DNA of 64,000 nucleotides from Heterobasidion occidentale (taxonomy: Eukaryota; Basidiomycota; Agaricomycetes; Russulales; Bondarzewiaceae): the NCBI GenBank assembly GCA_039111635.1, contig JBCAQO010000002.1:2728001-2792000 (forward strand), written 5' to 3'. The notes beneath the pieces were generated by a model. That model ran no database searches and was not told the DNA's origin. It saw only the letters and a program-made list of their open reading frames with translations. This document shows, one piece after another, positions 1 through 9,778 of the stretch (the stretch's first letter is position 1; each line of letters opens with the position of its first letter). A program made the position numbers and the translations under genes.

Positions 1-26
1 ATCAAACAAGATAAGATGTGACGGGT

Positions 27-545
27 CTAACGACGATTGGCTGCGTTCTGGAGACACATAGGGCACCAATTGTCTATCTGCGGGTCTGATCCAATGTCGT
101 CAGCCATGAACACGGCAATAAGCTTTAAACTTACTGTAGGTCTTAGGGAACTGACGGCTATGTAGAAACTGGGATAAACAATGATTCACATCGTCTCCGA
201 TTGGACACTACTCACAACTGGAAGCATGTTTGCGTACACCTTGGGCAATTCGGGTCGTGCCTGTCGCTAAACTTGCACCAAGGACTGTCGCATTGGATCT
301 GAACGTGAGTGAGTACAATGTCGGAGCCTTTCACAACGTGAACAAGATCACCATCTCGTCGGGCTGATCCAAGCTGTCAGCGTACGGTTTCAACGAACTA
401 GTATGAAAACTCGCCAGTTCATATTCGTGTCCACAACGCAAGAAGGTGTTCCGCACTCTGGAAGGTGACGGGGAGGAAAGTGAGCATGCTTTTCCGCGCA
501 GAGAACGGTCAGGGGTCGCGTAGCCCACCTTCGCCAGTGACACAT
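27..545 (-). CDS. Small Cys-rich protein, 78 residues, six exons
   Basis: Function unknown. The model splices to 237 coding bases over exons 529-545, 415-457, 352-363, 216-298, 135-157 and 27-85. The protein starts MCHWRRVRN and has Cys pairs and His in the order RCGHEYEL, CDSPWCKF, CPRCTQTC, DNWCPMC, a layout expected of a small zinc-binding protein. From memory, many Agaricomycete genomes carry families of such short proteins with a CGH...CKFS...TCWQYRQ...CP-x-C pattern and similarly tiny exons; I know no assigned role. Five introns of 49-71 bp keep frame; the second (364-414) begins GC rather than GT, and exon 3 is only 12 bases. ATG at 545 is preferred because it gives the MCxWRR start and an in-frame first intron. 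The chance that all five junctions restore one Cys-patterned frame by accident is small. Confidence 0.75.
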
Positions 546-1600
546 CTTGTAAGTTGGGTGGGGTTGTGAGATTGTGAGGTAGGGAGATTCAAGTTGGGGA
601 TGCTGTTGAATGACCCGACGCCAGGGGCTTTTAAGCATTTTGATGCCCACTATGAAAAGAGTCGCACCCGGAGATGTCTTTTCGAGTCGGAGGTTGCTGA
701 TACTATCGCGTCCGAGGCTTCTCGTGTAGATGAAATCAATCAGCATCGCCAGCCCGGTTGATACTGAACGGAACAAGTCCGCACAGTGAGAAAACATTTC
801 CAGGACAATCGAACGGTAAATTGTCAAAAGCCTAAAACAAAAACAACGTTTATCCGATCCCCCTTCCAGTTGAAGTCGCCGAACGTTGGGGACATGCATT
901 CACGTGGTATCATCTTGCAGTATCGATGTACAATATCAGGTCGGTCGGAACGACCGTCCGACTGCATCTTGAGATAACCTAGAGGATTACGAACATATTT
1001 CCTACTCTGTTGCCTCTGACTCATACTTCTGCGGTTCTATGGGGGTTCTTTAGTCGCTTATGCAACAGGAGATCAAGAGAAGATTGTGGCTGTCTAGCAG
1101 AGCTACCCGTCTAGTGGATTACTAGGACGTTATGAGAGCTGAAGCACCGATGGCTTGCAGCGGGTTGCCAAGCCACGTTTTCTCGCCTTCATATGCTGCT
1201 TCGCATCTGTCTATTTTCACCAGCAGATGATAAGGATATGCGTTCCTTTGGTGCTCTTTGCTCGCCGATTTTGATCCCGAATCGTTGAATACGTGCGCGC
1301 CAATGTCCCGGCATTATGACTTCGTAACTAATCTGCGTTCCGATTGAACCCACAACTTACATGGGTGTGAGTAGGCACCGGGGCTGAAGTTTCACGAGGG
1401 AAGTCACAGGGAAACCTCCCAGCGAATAATCTGCATCCACTCAGCACGTTTTGCATCGGACCAGGATGTTCGGCATCCCGCTTCATCAATACACTATCAC
1501 TTCTCCGAAAGCTTCTCGTCTACGGCACATAAAATCACATATACAGAGAACATATACCAGGATGGAAAGAGTCCCAAGGTCCCACGCTGGTCCCAGTCGA
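546..1600. other. Intergenic, no supported gene
   Basis: About 1 kb between the start of the small Cys-rich gene and the stop codon of the eIF2B alpha gene. Open frames here (such as one at 390-899 on the minus strand) show no recognisable domain and overlap real exons. It must hold the promoter of the Cys-rich gene and the 3' end of eIF2B alpha. I see no repeat or RNA gene. Confidence 0.6.
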
Positions 1601-3131
1601 CTAGCCGGCAAACATTCCGACCAGGTACTGGCTGACACCTTCCGGCGTCAGGATACCCACATCCGAGAAGACGAGCGATATCAAATCTGGTCTAGAAAGG
1701 TGCAGACAATGAGTGATCTGCGAGCAGACGGAGACATGTGACCTACCTTGTATAGTCAACGTCTGGATTTTTCGAGATTTGCTCTGCGGTCATTGTGCGC
1801 TGAACTGACAATGTGGGAAGCAGTGTGTTTGCTGTGGAAGGGGGGCCCCCAGTGATAATTTTCGGAGCCGAGGAAATAAGAGGCACGGAGACCGATTCTG
1901 TGTCTTGCTTTTGTGGAAGCTGGGGGAATGACAGCGTTCCCGGATTATGCGTCGGGAGGTCGTATTGTGATAGCGGAAATAGCCGATGAAATTTATAACT
2001 GCGACACAAACGGTCTTTTCACTGCACATGGTAATGAGCGACGAGCGTACCTTTCAGCCAGGGCGTAGAAAGGTTTGTTTTCTGCTTTTGTGCGATGATA
2101 GCCATCTGATTACTGCCCACGGCATTGATCAAACCGCCGCTCTCTACAACTGCTTCCGAGCCTACGAGCACGAAGTCAACCTTATCCATGACATATGCTA
2201 CGGCTGAATCGAGGACCACGGTACATGGGATCCCTGCCGCAGTCAGAGCTTCGTAAGTTTTAATTCTATTTCGCCACGAGGCTTTGAGTCTGTCGGACAT
2301 TTGGCACAGAAATAAAAACCTACCCGAGACCACGTGGTCTTGCTTCTGTCACATACACAGAGATTCTTTTGCGTTTATGTGCATGTAAAAGAGTTTGCAT
2401 GACTACTCGAGAATAAGAATGTGTGAGTATCTGAGTGAGGTATCAGATAATTCAAAAAATGGACAACGTCAATTGAGCTGACCACTGAGTCGTCCTTGAT
2501 GAAACCAAGGGCAAGCTCTGCAATCTTGGCACGATAGTTGACAGCTTCGGACGCATAATTTCTCCCTTGCCTGACTAGTTCCGTCTTCAGCTCAGAAAAG
2601 CTCTCCATAGAAAAGCTCAGCGAGAAGACAAAAGAAGGAATGAGAACTAGCGCTCACAGCAGATTCATGTGGGAATAGTGTAACAAAAGCGATGAACAGT
2701 TCACAGCCAGCATTGAGACCAATCGGGTTGGGCACGCGCTTCTTGAGGGCTTCGGCACCGTCGTTGAGGGCCTTGACAAGCTCGAACATGGTTCCGGCTT
2801 ATCCGGGGTGCGGTTGAAGGCGGTTGAAACATTGATCAAATTTGATCACACTCACCATCTGATTGCAGGACCAGCTCGGTCAGGGCAAGGATAGCAGCCA
2901 AGGGAGCAGATATCTTGTGATGAAAATGAAGGGATCTGCATCGAAGCATCAAGCACAACCTGTACATACGTCTTCATCCATCAGAATGCGTCGATACGCA
3001 GCATATATGTCAAAGTGGAGAGCTGTGTCTTGCGAAGGGGTGGGTGTCAACACAGGCATGCTTGCAGTTGTACCACTGTTTGGTACCCTGGAAGCAGAAG
3101 GGGTTGGCGTAGACAGTGATGGAACAGCCAT
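1601..3131 (-). CDS. GCN3: Translation initiation factor eIF2B subunit alpha (frame break near 2086)
   Basis: Regulatory subunit of the eIF2B guanine-nucleotide exchange complex, which recharges eIF2 with GTP and senses phosphorylated eIF2-alpha in the general amino-acid control response. Cytosolic. The N-terminal helical part (FDIYAAYRRILMDE at the start) is followed by the Rossmann-like IF-2B domain with strongly conserved stretches such as TYEALTAAGIPCTVVLDSA, FVLVGSEAVVESGG, AVGSNQMAIIA, SYKFHRLFPLSQYDLP, and the C-terminal FSDVGILTPEGVSQYL. Several short introns interrupt it. The ATG at 3131 starts MAVPSLSTPT. Oddity: after QMAIIA the conserved reading continues only in another frame; the break is at the four-T run 2086-2089 (A-run on the coding strand). 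Read literally, the protein loses its last 100 or more residues. The rest of the gene is intact, so a one-base homopolymer loss (assembly or real) is the simplest reading. Confidence 0.92.
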
Positions 3132-3845
3132 AGCGGGGATGTTGCGAGGTAAGAAGCCAGATATGAGCGGGTAGGAATGGTCGAATCAGTGTGTGCCTCC
3201 TCAACGATCCAAGGAAAGCGCAACTCCAGAGTAAGATGCATTTGGTCGATCTGCAGTTGACTCGAAAGTGAAGTACTCACGTGATCATAAAGTTCATCCC
3301 CGTGACAGCTGTCCCGTAGAACGCGTCTCGGTTTTATGACGTTGCACTACTGACTTTCTTGGAAGATGAGAAGCTCGGAAGCCGAAACTCCAGGTTGTGC
3401 ATTTACAGAGCAACCGTTGTAACGTGAATGTTAACAAAATTTGAGCTCCTATCTTCAATAACAAAAATGAAAGGGAAAGTCCAAGGGCCAACGATCTTAT
3501 CCCGCGGCCATTCACCTTCCTGCGTTCGGCTTCAAACGCGGTTCATAGCCAAAGTGTCGGGTGTTCAAATGCCATTACGCTGAGCTGTGTTGTCCTGCAA
3601 TGGCTTGCGATCTTAGTTGTGGGTTTAGGTCGATCGCCTCAGTGATACTGGCCAAGTCCACGGGAAATAATAGACGCTTGTCAAGAGCTTTCAAAGGTTT
3701 GTGAGCCGAGCCAGGGCACCGTCGGCTTCCAGAACCCGTTGCTGTAACGCTAGCTCAAAAACGTATGGAAACCGATGGCGACTGTCAGGGAGACAGTCTT
3801 CCCGTATATATATGCCTGTTGGTCCACGCAACGGAATCTCCGAGG
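3132..3845. other. Intergenic, upstream of eIF2B alpha
   Basis: This stretch contains the presumed promoter of the eIF2B alpha gene and runs up to the left inverted repeat of the transposon-like element. Short open frames on both strands have no recognisable content. Confidence 0.55.
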
Positions 3846-3874
3846 GTACAGTGTAGTGGTAGTCCTTGTCTCAC
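3846..3874 (+). repeat. Left terminal inverted repeat (29 bp)
   Basis: Begins GTACAGTGTAGTGG and ends CTTGTCTCAC. It is the exact reverse complement of 4617-4645. If the TA at 3847-3848 is target duplication, the element's own end begins CAGTGTAG. It is followed directly by a partial direct copy of its core (TGGTAGTCCTTG at 3875-3886). Confidence 0.85.
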
Positions 3875-4642
3875 TGGTAGTCCTTGACACACCTCCAATA
3901 AAACTTCTGCATTTCACTTCCCAAAATCTTCATAAAATCATATCAGCTATACGTACCATGTGTGCATGTTTGTACAGAAATCTGTGGTCCCTTGTGCGAA
4001 GATGCATTCCGGGCAAGAGCATATACATCAGGAATGGCCAAAATTAAGCCATAATTAACTTTCATATGCTAAATTGCTCCACAGTTGGAATTTAAGCACC
4101 CTCCAAAAAGCACCTGTGTATTTAGCCTGGTTAAATGTGTACCTAATACAGTAGATTTGAAAGAAATCCATCTAGGTTTGGATCGTAGAGAGCCTTTGAG
4201 ATAACAAGTGTGACGCGACTCGGAGCCCCACACCGAGACGCCTCGCGCGTCGCCTCTAAACCATTGTTGCCGACTGAATTTCTCTACCTCTCATTGCAGG
4301 TCCTCTTCACCAGATCTATCTGAAATCAACACAACAGGGTGCCAATTATCTCAACAAGATAAGAAAAACAAAGTTATTGAAGGACAATGAGGCCCGCATG
4401 CAGGTTGCAGTAGCATGCCGTGACAGTGTCACGCTGTGTCAAGGACCCCCATTCCGTGACATTTCGCTATTGTTCCAAAACATTTGATAGTGCAACATTT
4501 CTGGTGCCATTCCATCACAAAAAATTCTGAGACATCTCCTTTACATACAGAATCTATGATAATTTTTTTGAGGTTGTGGGAGCAATGAGGAAAGCAGGAA
4601 TTTAATCACAAATCTGGTGAGACAAGGACTACCACTACACTG
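3849..4642. mobile_element. Non-autonomous TIR DNA transposon (MITE-like, Tc1/mariner-pogo style)
   Basis: About 794 bp flanked by TA dinucleotides and bounded by perfect inverted repeats starting CAGTG. TA target duplication and CAGT-type ends are known for Tc1/mariner and Fot1/pogo elements; assignment to that superfamily is inference. Inside there is no frame that looks like a transposase (no DDE-like domain, longest frames are short), so it would depend on an enzyme encoded elsewhere. The body is AT-rich apart from a GC-rich hairpin near 4212-4251, and there is a second, shorter inverted pair at 3880-3891 and 4435-4446. It sits in the intergenic space between eIF2B alpha and the unknown gene at 5435. 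Confidence 0.65.
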
Positions 4643-4645
4643 TAC
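4617..4645 (-). repeat. Right terminal inverted repeat (29 bp)
   Basis: Exact reverse complement of 3846-3874, reading GTGAGACAAGG at its inner end and CACTACACTGTAC at its outer end. The TA at 4643-4644 would be the second copy of the target-site duplication. Confidence 0.85.
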
Positions 4646-5332
4646 ATAGGATAGGATGACCTGAAACAGGGATTGCGCAGATTTCTCACGATATAACGAC
4701 GATGACCAGTATCCTTTGGGATCCTTTGAGCCTAGCTCTGCTCTAGGTCATCAGGAACGCCCGACTGTGTTGTCACCTTTATGGGCTACTTATTTTGACG
4801 TCGGATGATGCAAAAGTGACGAAGGTGGACATTGAACAGGTTGAAAGAAGAAGCGAGCAGAAAATCGAGCCCGCCCATCTATGGTCGCCGTCGACGGACG
4901 ACGGACGAGTGAATGGAGAGCTGGCTAGAGCGCTCGGGGGGCACGCGGAGGGAGGGCTGGAATGAAGGGGATTTCCCAAAGGGGAGAGGGACGGCTTCCG
5001 CGCGCGAGCATTCGGCCAAATAAGCGAAATCTGGATGAATTTGTCAGGAAAAACGCCGTCGTCGAAACACGTTCCACGTCCGCCGCCCCAAATGCTGCCA
5101 TTCACGATTGCCACAACCGGTTGCTATCACGCCGGCCGATCCGCACGCCTCCGCTCTTCAAATACTCCCATATCATGTCGCGCCCTTCATCCTCCTCCAG
5201 CGCCCTTTAAATTATCCCTCCTCCTCGTTTTCTACCTCGTCTCACTTGTCGGCGCGTGCTCTCTTTAATTATTTTGATCTATCGCGGGGTATCGGAGACC
5301 ACGCTTTGGCGTTTCTTGTAAGCAACATGTTG
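4646..5332. other. Intergenic, upstream of the gene at 5435
   Basis: No supported gene. Open frames here have low-complexity, Ser/Pro-rich translations typical of random reading of promoter DNA. The last 150 bases are T/C-rich, as is common just upstream of fungal transcription start sites. Confidence 0.5.
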
Positions 5333-5340
5333 TATATAAA
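5333..5340 (+). promoter_or_regulatory. TATA box of the gene at 5435
   Basis: TATATAAA lies 95 bases upstream of the ATG at 5435, followed by a T/C-rich leader, a usual spacing for a fungal TATA element. Confidence 0.5.
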
Positions 5341-5434
5341 CCTTTCATTAGCTCAAAACCCTTCGCAATCTTTCCAGTAAAATCTTCGCGCTCGTCCTTG
5401 CTCACCACATCCTCTCGTCCTAATTCTTCACACC

Positions 5435-6055
5435 ATGTCGAGTCCCCCGCCGGAAGTGGTTTTTTCAAATGACGTCCGAAACATGGACGATTGGGCCAAG
5501 CGCACTGGCATTCCTTTGACCAGCGCTGATGCCTTAGGAACTAATTACGCCAGGGCTCGTCGTTGGCTCTTGTCGCTGAAGCAACAACTCGTCCAGCGTC
5601 ACGGATGGCGAGAGGTGGCCCCGCTCGACTCGCGGATGCTATTCTCCATCGAGTGTAGTCCTCCTCATCGTTCGTCTAGCGGACTTCCACGTTCGCCCAA
5701 CATGCGCTTGCAAATCCCACTCAATGCGTCATCATTCTTCAGCCCAGACCGACGAGTGCAATGGGAGATGGTATTCCACAGTGCCGTCTTTCCTTCCATG
5801 CGTCACACCGTCACCCCGGTCTCTGACCTCCTCCACCTCCTTCAATGTCTCCTCACCGGTCTCCTCGTTCTCGTCAAGGTAGAACGCGTACCGAACGAGG
5901 GCGTGTATCGGACGATACGAGGACTCCCGCCCATCGAATGGATCAGTTCTCATGAGCAGATGCTCACGGAGGTCTTCGGTTCTGCGCATTACCGCGCGCT
6001 GTTCCGTGCTGCGAGCGACAAGCGCATCGCATTCAAGCTGGAACACGAGCGGTGA
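5435..6055 (+). CDS. Hypothetical protein, single exon, 206 residues
   Basis: I do not recognise the family. The frame is uninterrupted from a well-placed ATG (context CACCATGTC) behind a TATA box to TGA at 6053-6055. The product starts MSSPPPEVVF, has a short Arg/Lys/Gln-rich helical stretch (ARRWLLSLKQQLVQRHGWRE, about residues 41-60), a Leu-rich helix (SDLLHLLQCLLTGLLVLVKV, about residues 130-149), and ends in basic helices. There is no signal peptide and no clear transmembrane segment beyond that Leu-rich helix. It is likely a lineage-restricted soluble or membrane-associated protein. An opposing 104-residue frame inside it is judged a shadow. Confidence 0.65.
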   Translation: MSSPPPEVVFSNDVRNMDDWAKRTGIPLTSADALGTNYARARRWLLSLKQQLVQRHGWREVAPLDSRMLFSIECSPPHRSSSGLPRSPNMRLQIPLNASSFFSPDRRVQWEMVFHSAVFPSMRHTVTPVSDLLHLLQCLLTGLLVLVKVERVPNEGVYRTIRGLPPIEWISSHEQMLTEVFGSAHYRALFRAASDKRIAFKLEHER

Positions 6056-6674
6056 GAGATGTATCTGCAGGCAGAACCCTTGTCAACCCATTCCGCGAGG
6101 CGGAAGCGGGTTGGCGAAGATGACATCAAAACGGGGCTCGCGCGTCTTTTCCACGAGGCGTATCGATCGAGCACCCTCCTTCCTAGTACCTGGTTGACGG
6201 GACTGTGTTTGTTTATTATTCCTGTGCTCTGCTATAACTCACTTCCCGCTGTCGCCTTTTAATTTTTCGCATCATACCACTCACTCGCACGCTACTAATT
6301 ACTAGATACTGTCGCACCTTTCATCATCCATTTGCTTTGCACCATTCACGCTTGTCATTCATATTCCTGCACCTCTCCGTCGTCGATTACTGCATCCATA
6401 AGCTCCCTTCTGTTTCACCAGTGTGTATTTTCAGTGCTGCTCCCCTATGCATACATATTATTCCATTTTTAATATTGCCTCACTCATAAGTAATCAACTT
6501 TTCATGGTCGCTTGCACATTGATGAGGCTGCGCGCATTTCCAGGGCAGGCGACATCGTAAGCGCTCAAGCACGTGAGGTCGGGCCTCAAGCGATCGAGAT
6601 CTGGTTATTGAATATTGAGTCGTCGGCAACGCGAAATTACTAACAAGTTTTCCTCTCACTCTCACCTCTTCGCC
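6056..6674. other. Intergenic between unknown gene and MAP1
   Basis: Holds the 3' end of the upstream gene and the promoter of methionine aminopeptidase. T/C-rich around 6270-6400. I see no further gene. Confidence 0.55.
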
Positions 6675-8667
6675 ATGAGTGCTCCTACAGTCCACTGCCA
6701 AAGCTCAAAGTGTCCGCACGGAAACCCCCCCTCTCGTATGGAATGTCCGACGTGCCATAAGTTAGCGCGTGTCCATTCTGCTCCTCCATGATCGGTGTCT
6801 TACTGATCGCATAAAATCAAGACTCGGGATCCAGGGCTCCTTTTTTTGCGGACAGGATTGCTTCAAGGCCGACTGTGAGTCTGTATATATGACATCAAAA
6901 TCAGGCTCGCCTGTGTCCTGACAGACTTTGCCTTCCTTAGGGGTGGGTGGGGCTTGCAATGTCAGTGGTGAAGCTCATTTCGAAACGGCGTTTTTAGAAA
7001 ACGCACAAGCTCGTCCACGAGCTAGCCACTCCTCGCCAGCTGCTGCTTGATGACCCATCGATCAACAGAAGTATGTCAGATGCGTTCATGTCGGTCTCGT
7101 GACAGTGCGACTTACAACGTCCAGATGGCACGTTCAATCCCTTTCATGGGTATCGCTTCTCCGGAAGTTTGCGTCCTGTATATCCTCTGTCGCCTCCTCG
7201 AACTGTCCCAGAACATATCCCTAGGCCTGATTATGCCGAAGACGGTAGGTCATGGGTTTCTCTGCTATGTCTTGACAGTCCTGGGTGCGATGATGCATTA
7301 TGATCTACTCAGGCATCCCGACTTCCGAAAGCAGGCGGGCAGGACAACCGCCTCGTATCTTGTCCCTAGAAGACCAGGAAAAAATGAGAAAGGTTTGCAA
7401 GGTGCGTGGCTTTTTCCGAGGGCACATCTGTCCTATATCAAGAACGTGAGCCACGGTCCGCGAGGCGCATGCATCGTCAAATACGCAATCTTGTGTCCGA
7501 GTAGTGACGGCCTTCTGGCTACATCGTACCGATCTTCCCAGCTACTAGGCTCACTCAACTTCCTACGCTTCAGCTTGCTAGAGAAGTCCTTGACATCGCT
7601 GCTTCGCACATCCGTCCCGGGATCACTACAGACGATATAGATGCCGTTGTCCACCAAGCCGCTATCGAACGGAACGCATATCCGTCCCCGCTGAACTACC
7701 GACATTTTCCCAAATCAGTCTGCACGTAGGTCATAGCTCGTCATACCTCACATTGTGATTCTACATCTTCTATGTGATTTCTCAGCTCCGTGAATGAGGC
7801 CATCTGTCACGGGATCCCGGATCAGCGTAGATTACAAGAAGGCGATATTATCAATATTGGTACGTTTGGCCCCGGTGGGTCTGTTGAGATTGCTTACATT
7901 CAAGTCATCAGATGTCACTCTCTATTACGATGGTATGATATGTGGCTGCAGTGATAAGGGCATCTATGTGACCGCTTCTACTAATAGGATTCCACGGCGA
8001 CCTGAACGAGACATATCCTGTGGGAAGAATAGATGATGACTCCAGGAAATTAATTCGCGTAGCAAGGGAGTGCTTAGATGAATCTATAAAGCTCTGCAGG
8101 CCTGGCGCCCTTTTCCGCGATCTGGGCAAGACAATGTAGGCCAGGATTACTCTGAATACGTACAGCGCTCACAGAACATTCATCAGTGAACCTATCGCTC
8201 GTGCGAATGGGTGTTCAGTCGTACGAACATACACCGGACACGGCATCAATGATCTCTTTCACTGTTCACCCAACATCCCTCACTATTCCAAAAACAAGGC
8301 TATTGGTACCATGAAGCCAGGCATGGTGCGCGACTCCAGATTTGACGAGATGGCCAGGGCTGACACTGTTTTTGCCAGACGTTTACAATTGAGCCTGTTC
8401 GTTCACGCTGCCTTCTTGGATACATGGTTTATCTGAACTTCATTATACCAGATGATCAATCTCGGAAGCAGCTGGGACGACATACATTGGCCGGATAACT
8501 GGACAGCTACAACGTCAGATGGGAAAAAAAGCGCACAGTTTGAGGAAACACTATTGTAAGTCGATCCTCGTGCCTTCAATCGAAGGCTTAACGAGCTGAC
8601 TTGGGCTGCTAGAATCACTGAGACAGGGGTGGAGATCTTGACCGCTGGGAAACCCAGAGAATTGTAG
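6675..8667 (+). CDS. MAP1: Methionine aminopeptidase 1
   Basis: Metalloprotease that removes the initiator methionine from nascent proteins at the ribosome. The N-terminal zinc-finger module that docks on ribosomes is visible (CPHGN, CPTCHKL, then FFCGQDCF after the first intron). The linker carries the usual [10 protein letters not shown] and RPVYPLSP segments. The catalytic pita-bread domain follows, with all five metal ligands in their motifs: Asp in DVTLYYD, Asp in HGDLNETYP, His in TGHGI, Glu in TFTIEPMINLG and Glu in QFEETLLITETG. About ten introns, all in frame; the one after KMRKVCK is longer than the rest (about 170 bp). The ATG at 6675 gives MSAPTVHCQ, and the gene ends [10 protein letters not shown]. 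Length and domain order match the eukaryotic type 1 enzyme. Confidence 0.96.
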
Positions 8668-9778
8668 CACTGTGGACTTATTGTTTACCATTTGCAGAAT
8701 CCTCTCTCATATTGTTTGCATGGATTTCCCGCTTCGTGCGATTATCGGACAGTGGTCTGGCTGTGCGTATTTGTATACCGGTGTGGTTGCGGAAGATCAG
8801 CTGGCTTCGGAGGCACGACAATTCGCTCGATCATGTGGTTGATTTGGATCTCTTATCTGTATCGCGGACCTAGGTGTCACTGGAGCCTAAGGAACCCAGC
8901 TGGTGTATGTAGGCGTCTGGGTTGGGTTGTGGTGTCTTATCAATGTCTCTGTACTGCGAGCGCTTATGAACGAAGAGCTCCAGGGGTTATCCGTTTTCGA
9001 AAGCCCTTTACGCACACCAAAGATCTTCTCCTCCCTTTTGACAATGTCTTCCAACACCTCGAACTCGAATGAGCCTTATCTACTCGTCGAAACGTGCGGC
9101 TCCATGAGAGGCACACCCATATACGTGATCACAAAATACATTCCGTCCGTGATTTATGCGTTTCTACGATCGTTTCCTCGCTAAATCGAACTTAGTGCAT
9201 CGGGGGGCTACTCCGCGACCACTGTGAGTGTCAGTGTTTATTGCGGATCGCATCGGGTCGTTGACCTTGGCCTCGACGACTGGCACGTAGCGCGAAATCC
9301 GGTGCATGGATTTGGGTGGCGAGGCGCTCGGCAACTATAAAGCTCAGCAAGGTGGATGTACCCAGATACAGGTGCGTTCGCAATCGCCCGTGGACCATCG
9401 AGCAGAGATTAATTTGAAAGGATGCCCAGTTTTTCAACGAACCCAGCGATCTACGGTGGGTGCCACATGTCTCTCCATCTCCGACATGCGACTTATCTCG
9501 AATGTCTGGCATGATTTACATCCGCTCCCGATCCGCATCTGCAGGTGCACAGCGTGTGGGATGGATTTCTCCAAGTTTTATCTCAGACAGAACTTGTTCA
9601 TCGAAGTTCGCGGCCTTCCTGCTTAGTAAAGCGTATCATCTTCATCTTCATCTCACTTTCCTCTTGTATGTCCCCCGGCGCCATCATTGTGTGACACGTT
9701 CCCAAACAGAATGTACCGTACTTCGACACAAATTGTCCGTCGAAACAAATACAAATGGCAGTACGAAAGATGTATTAA
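8668..9778. other. Intergenic, no recognised gene
   Basis: 1.1 kb between the stop of MAP1 and the stop of the acyltransferase (tail-to-tail). Two plus-strand frames (8692-9072 and 8903-9184) are moderately long; the second reads hydrophobic at first (YVGVWVGLWCLINVSV) but matches nothing I know. A few ATG-initiated short frames follow to 9780. None has a convincing splice pattern, so I treat it as intergenic. Confidence 0.4.

Noticed and set aside
390..899. 169-codon minus-strand frame at the left end
   Set aside because: Only its short MCHWRR part is used, as exon 1 of the small Cys-rich gene; the remainder has no gene-like features.
5732..6046. 104-codon frame opposite the single-exon unknown gene
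   Set aside because: No start context, no domain, and complete overlap with a better-supported gene on the other strand.
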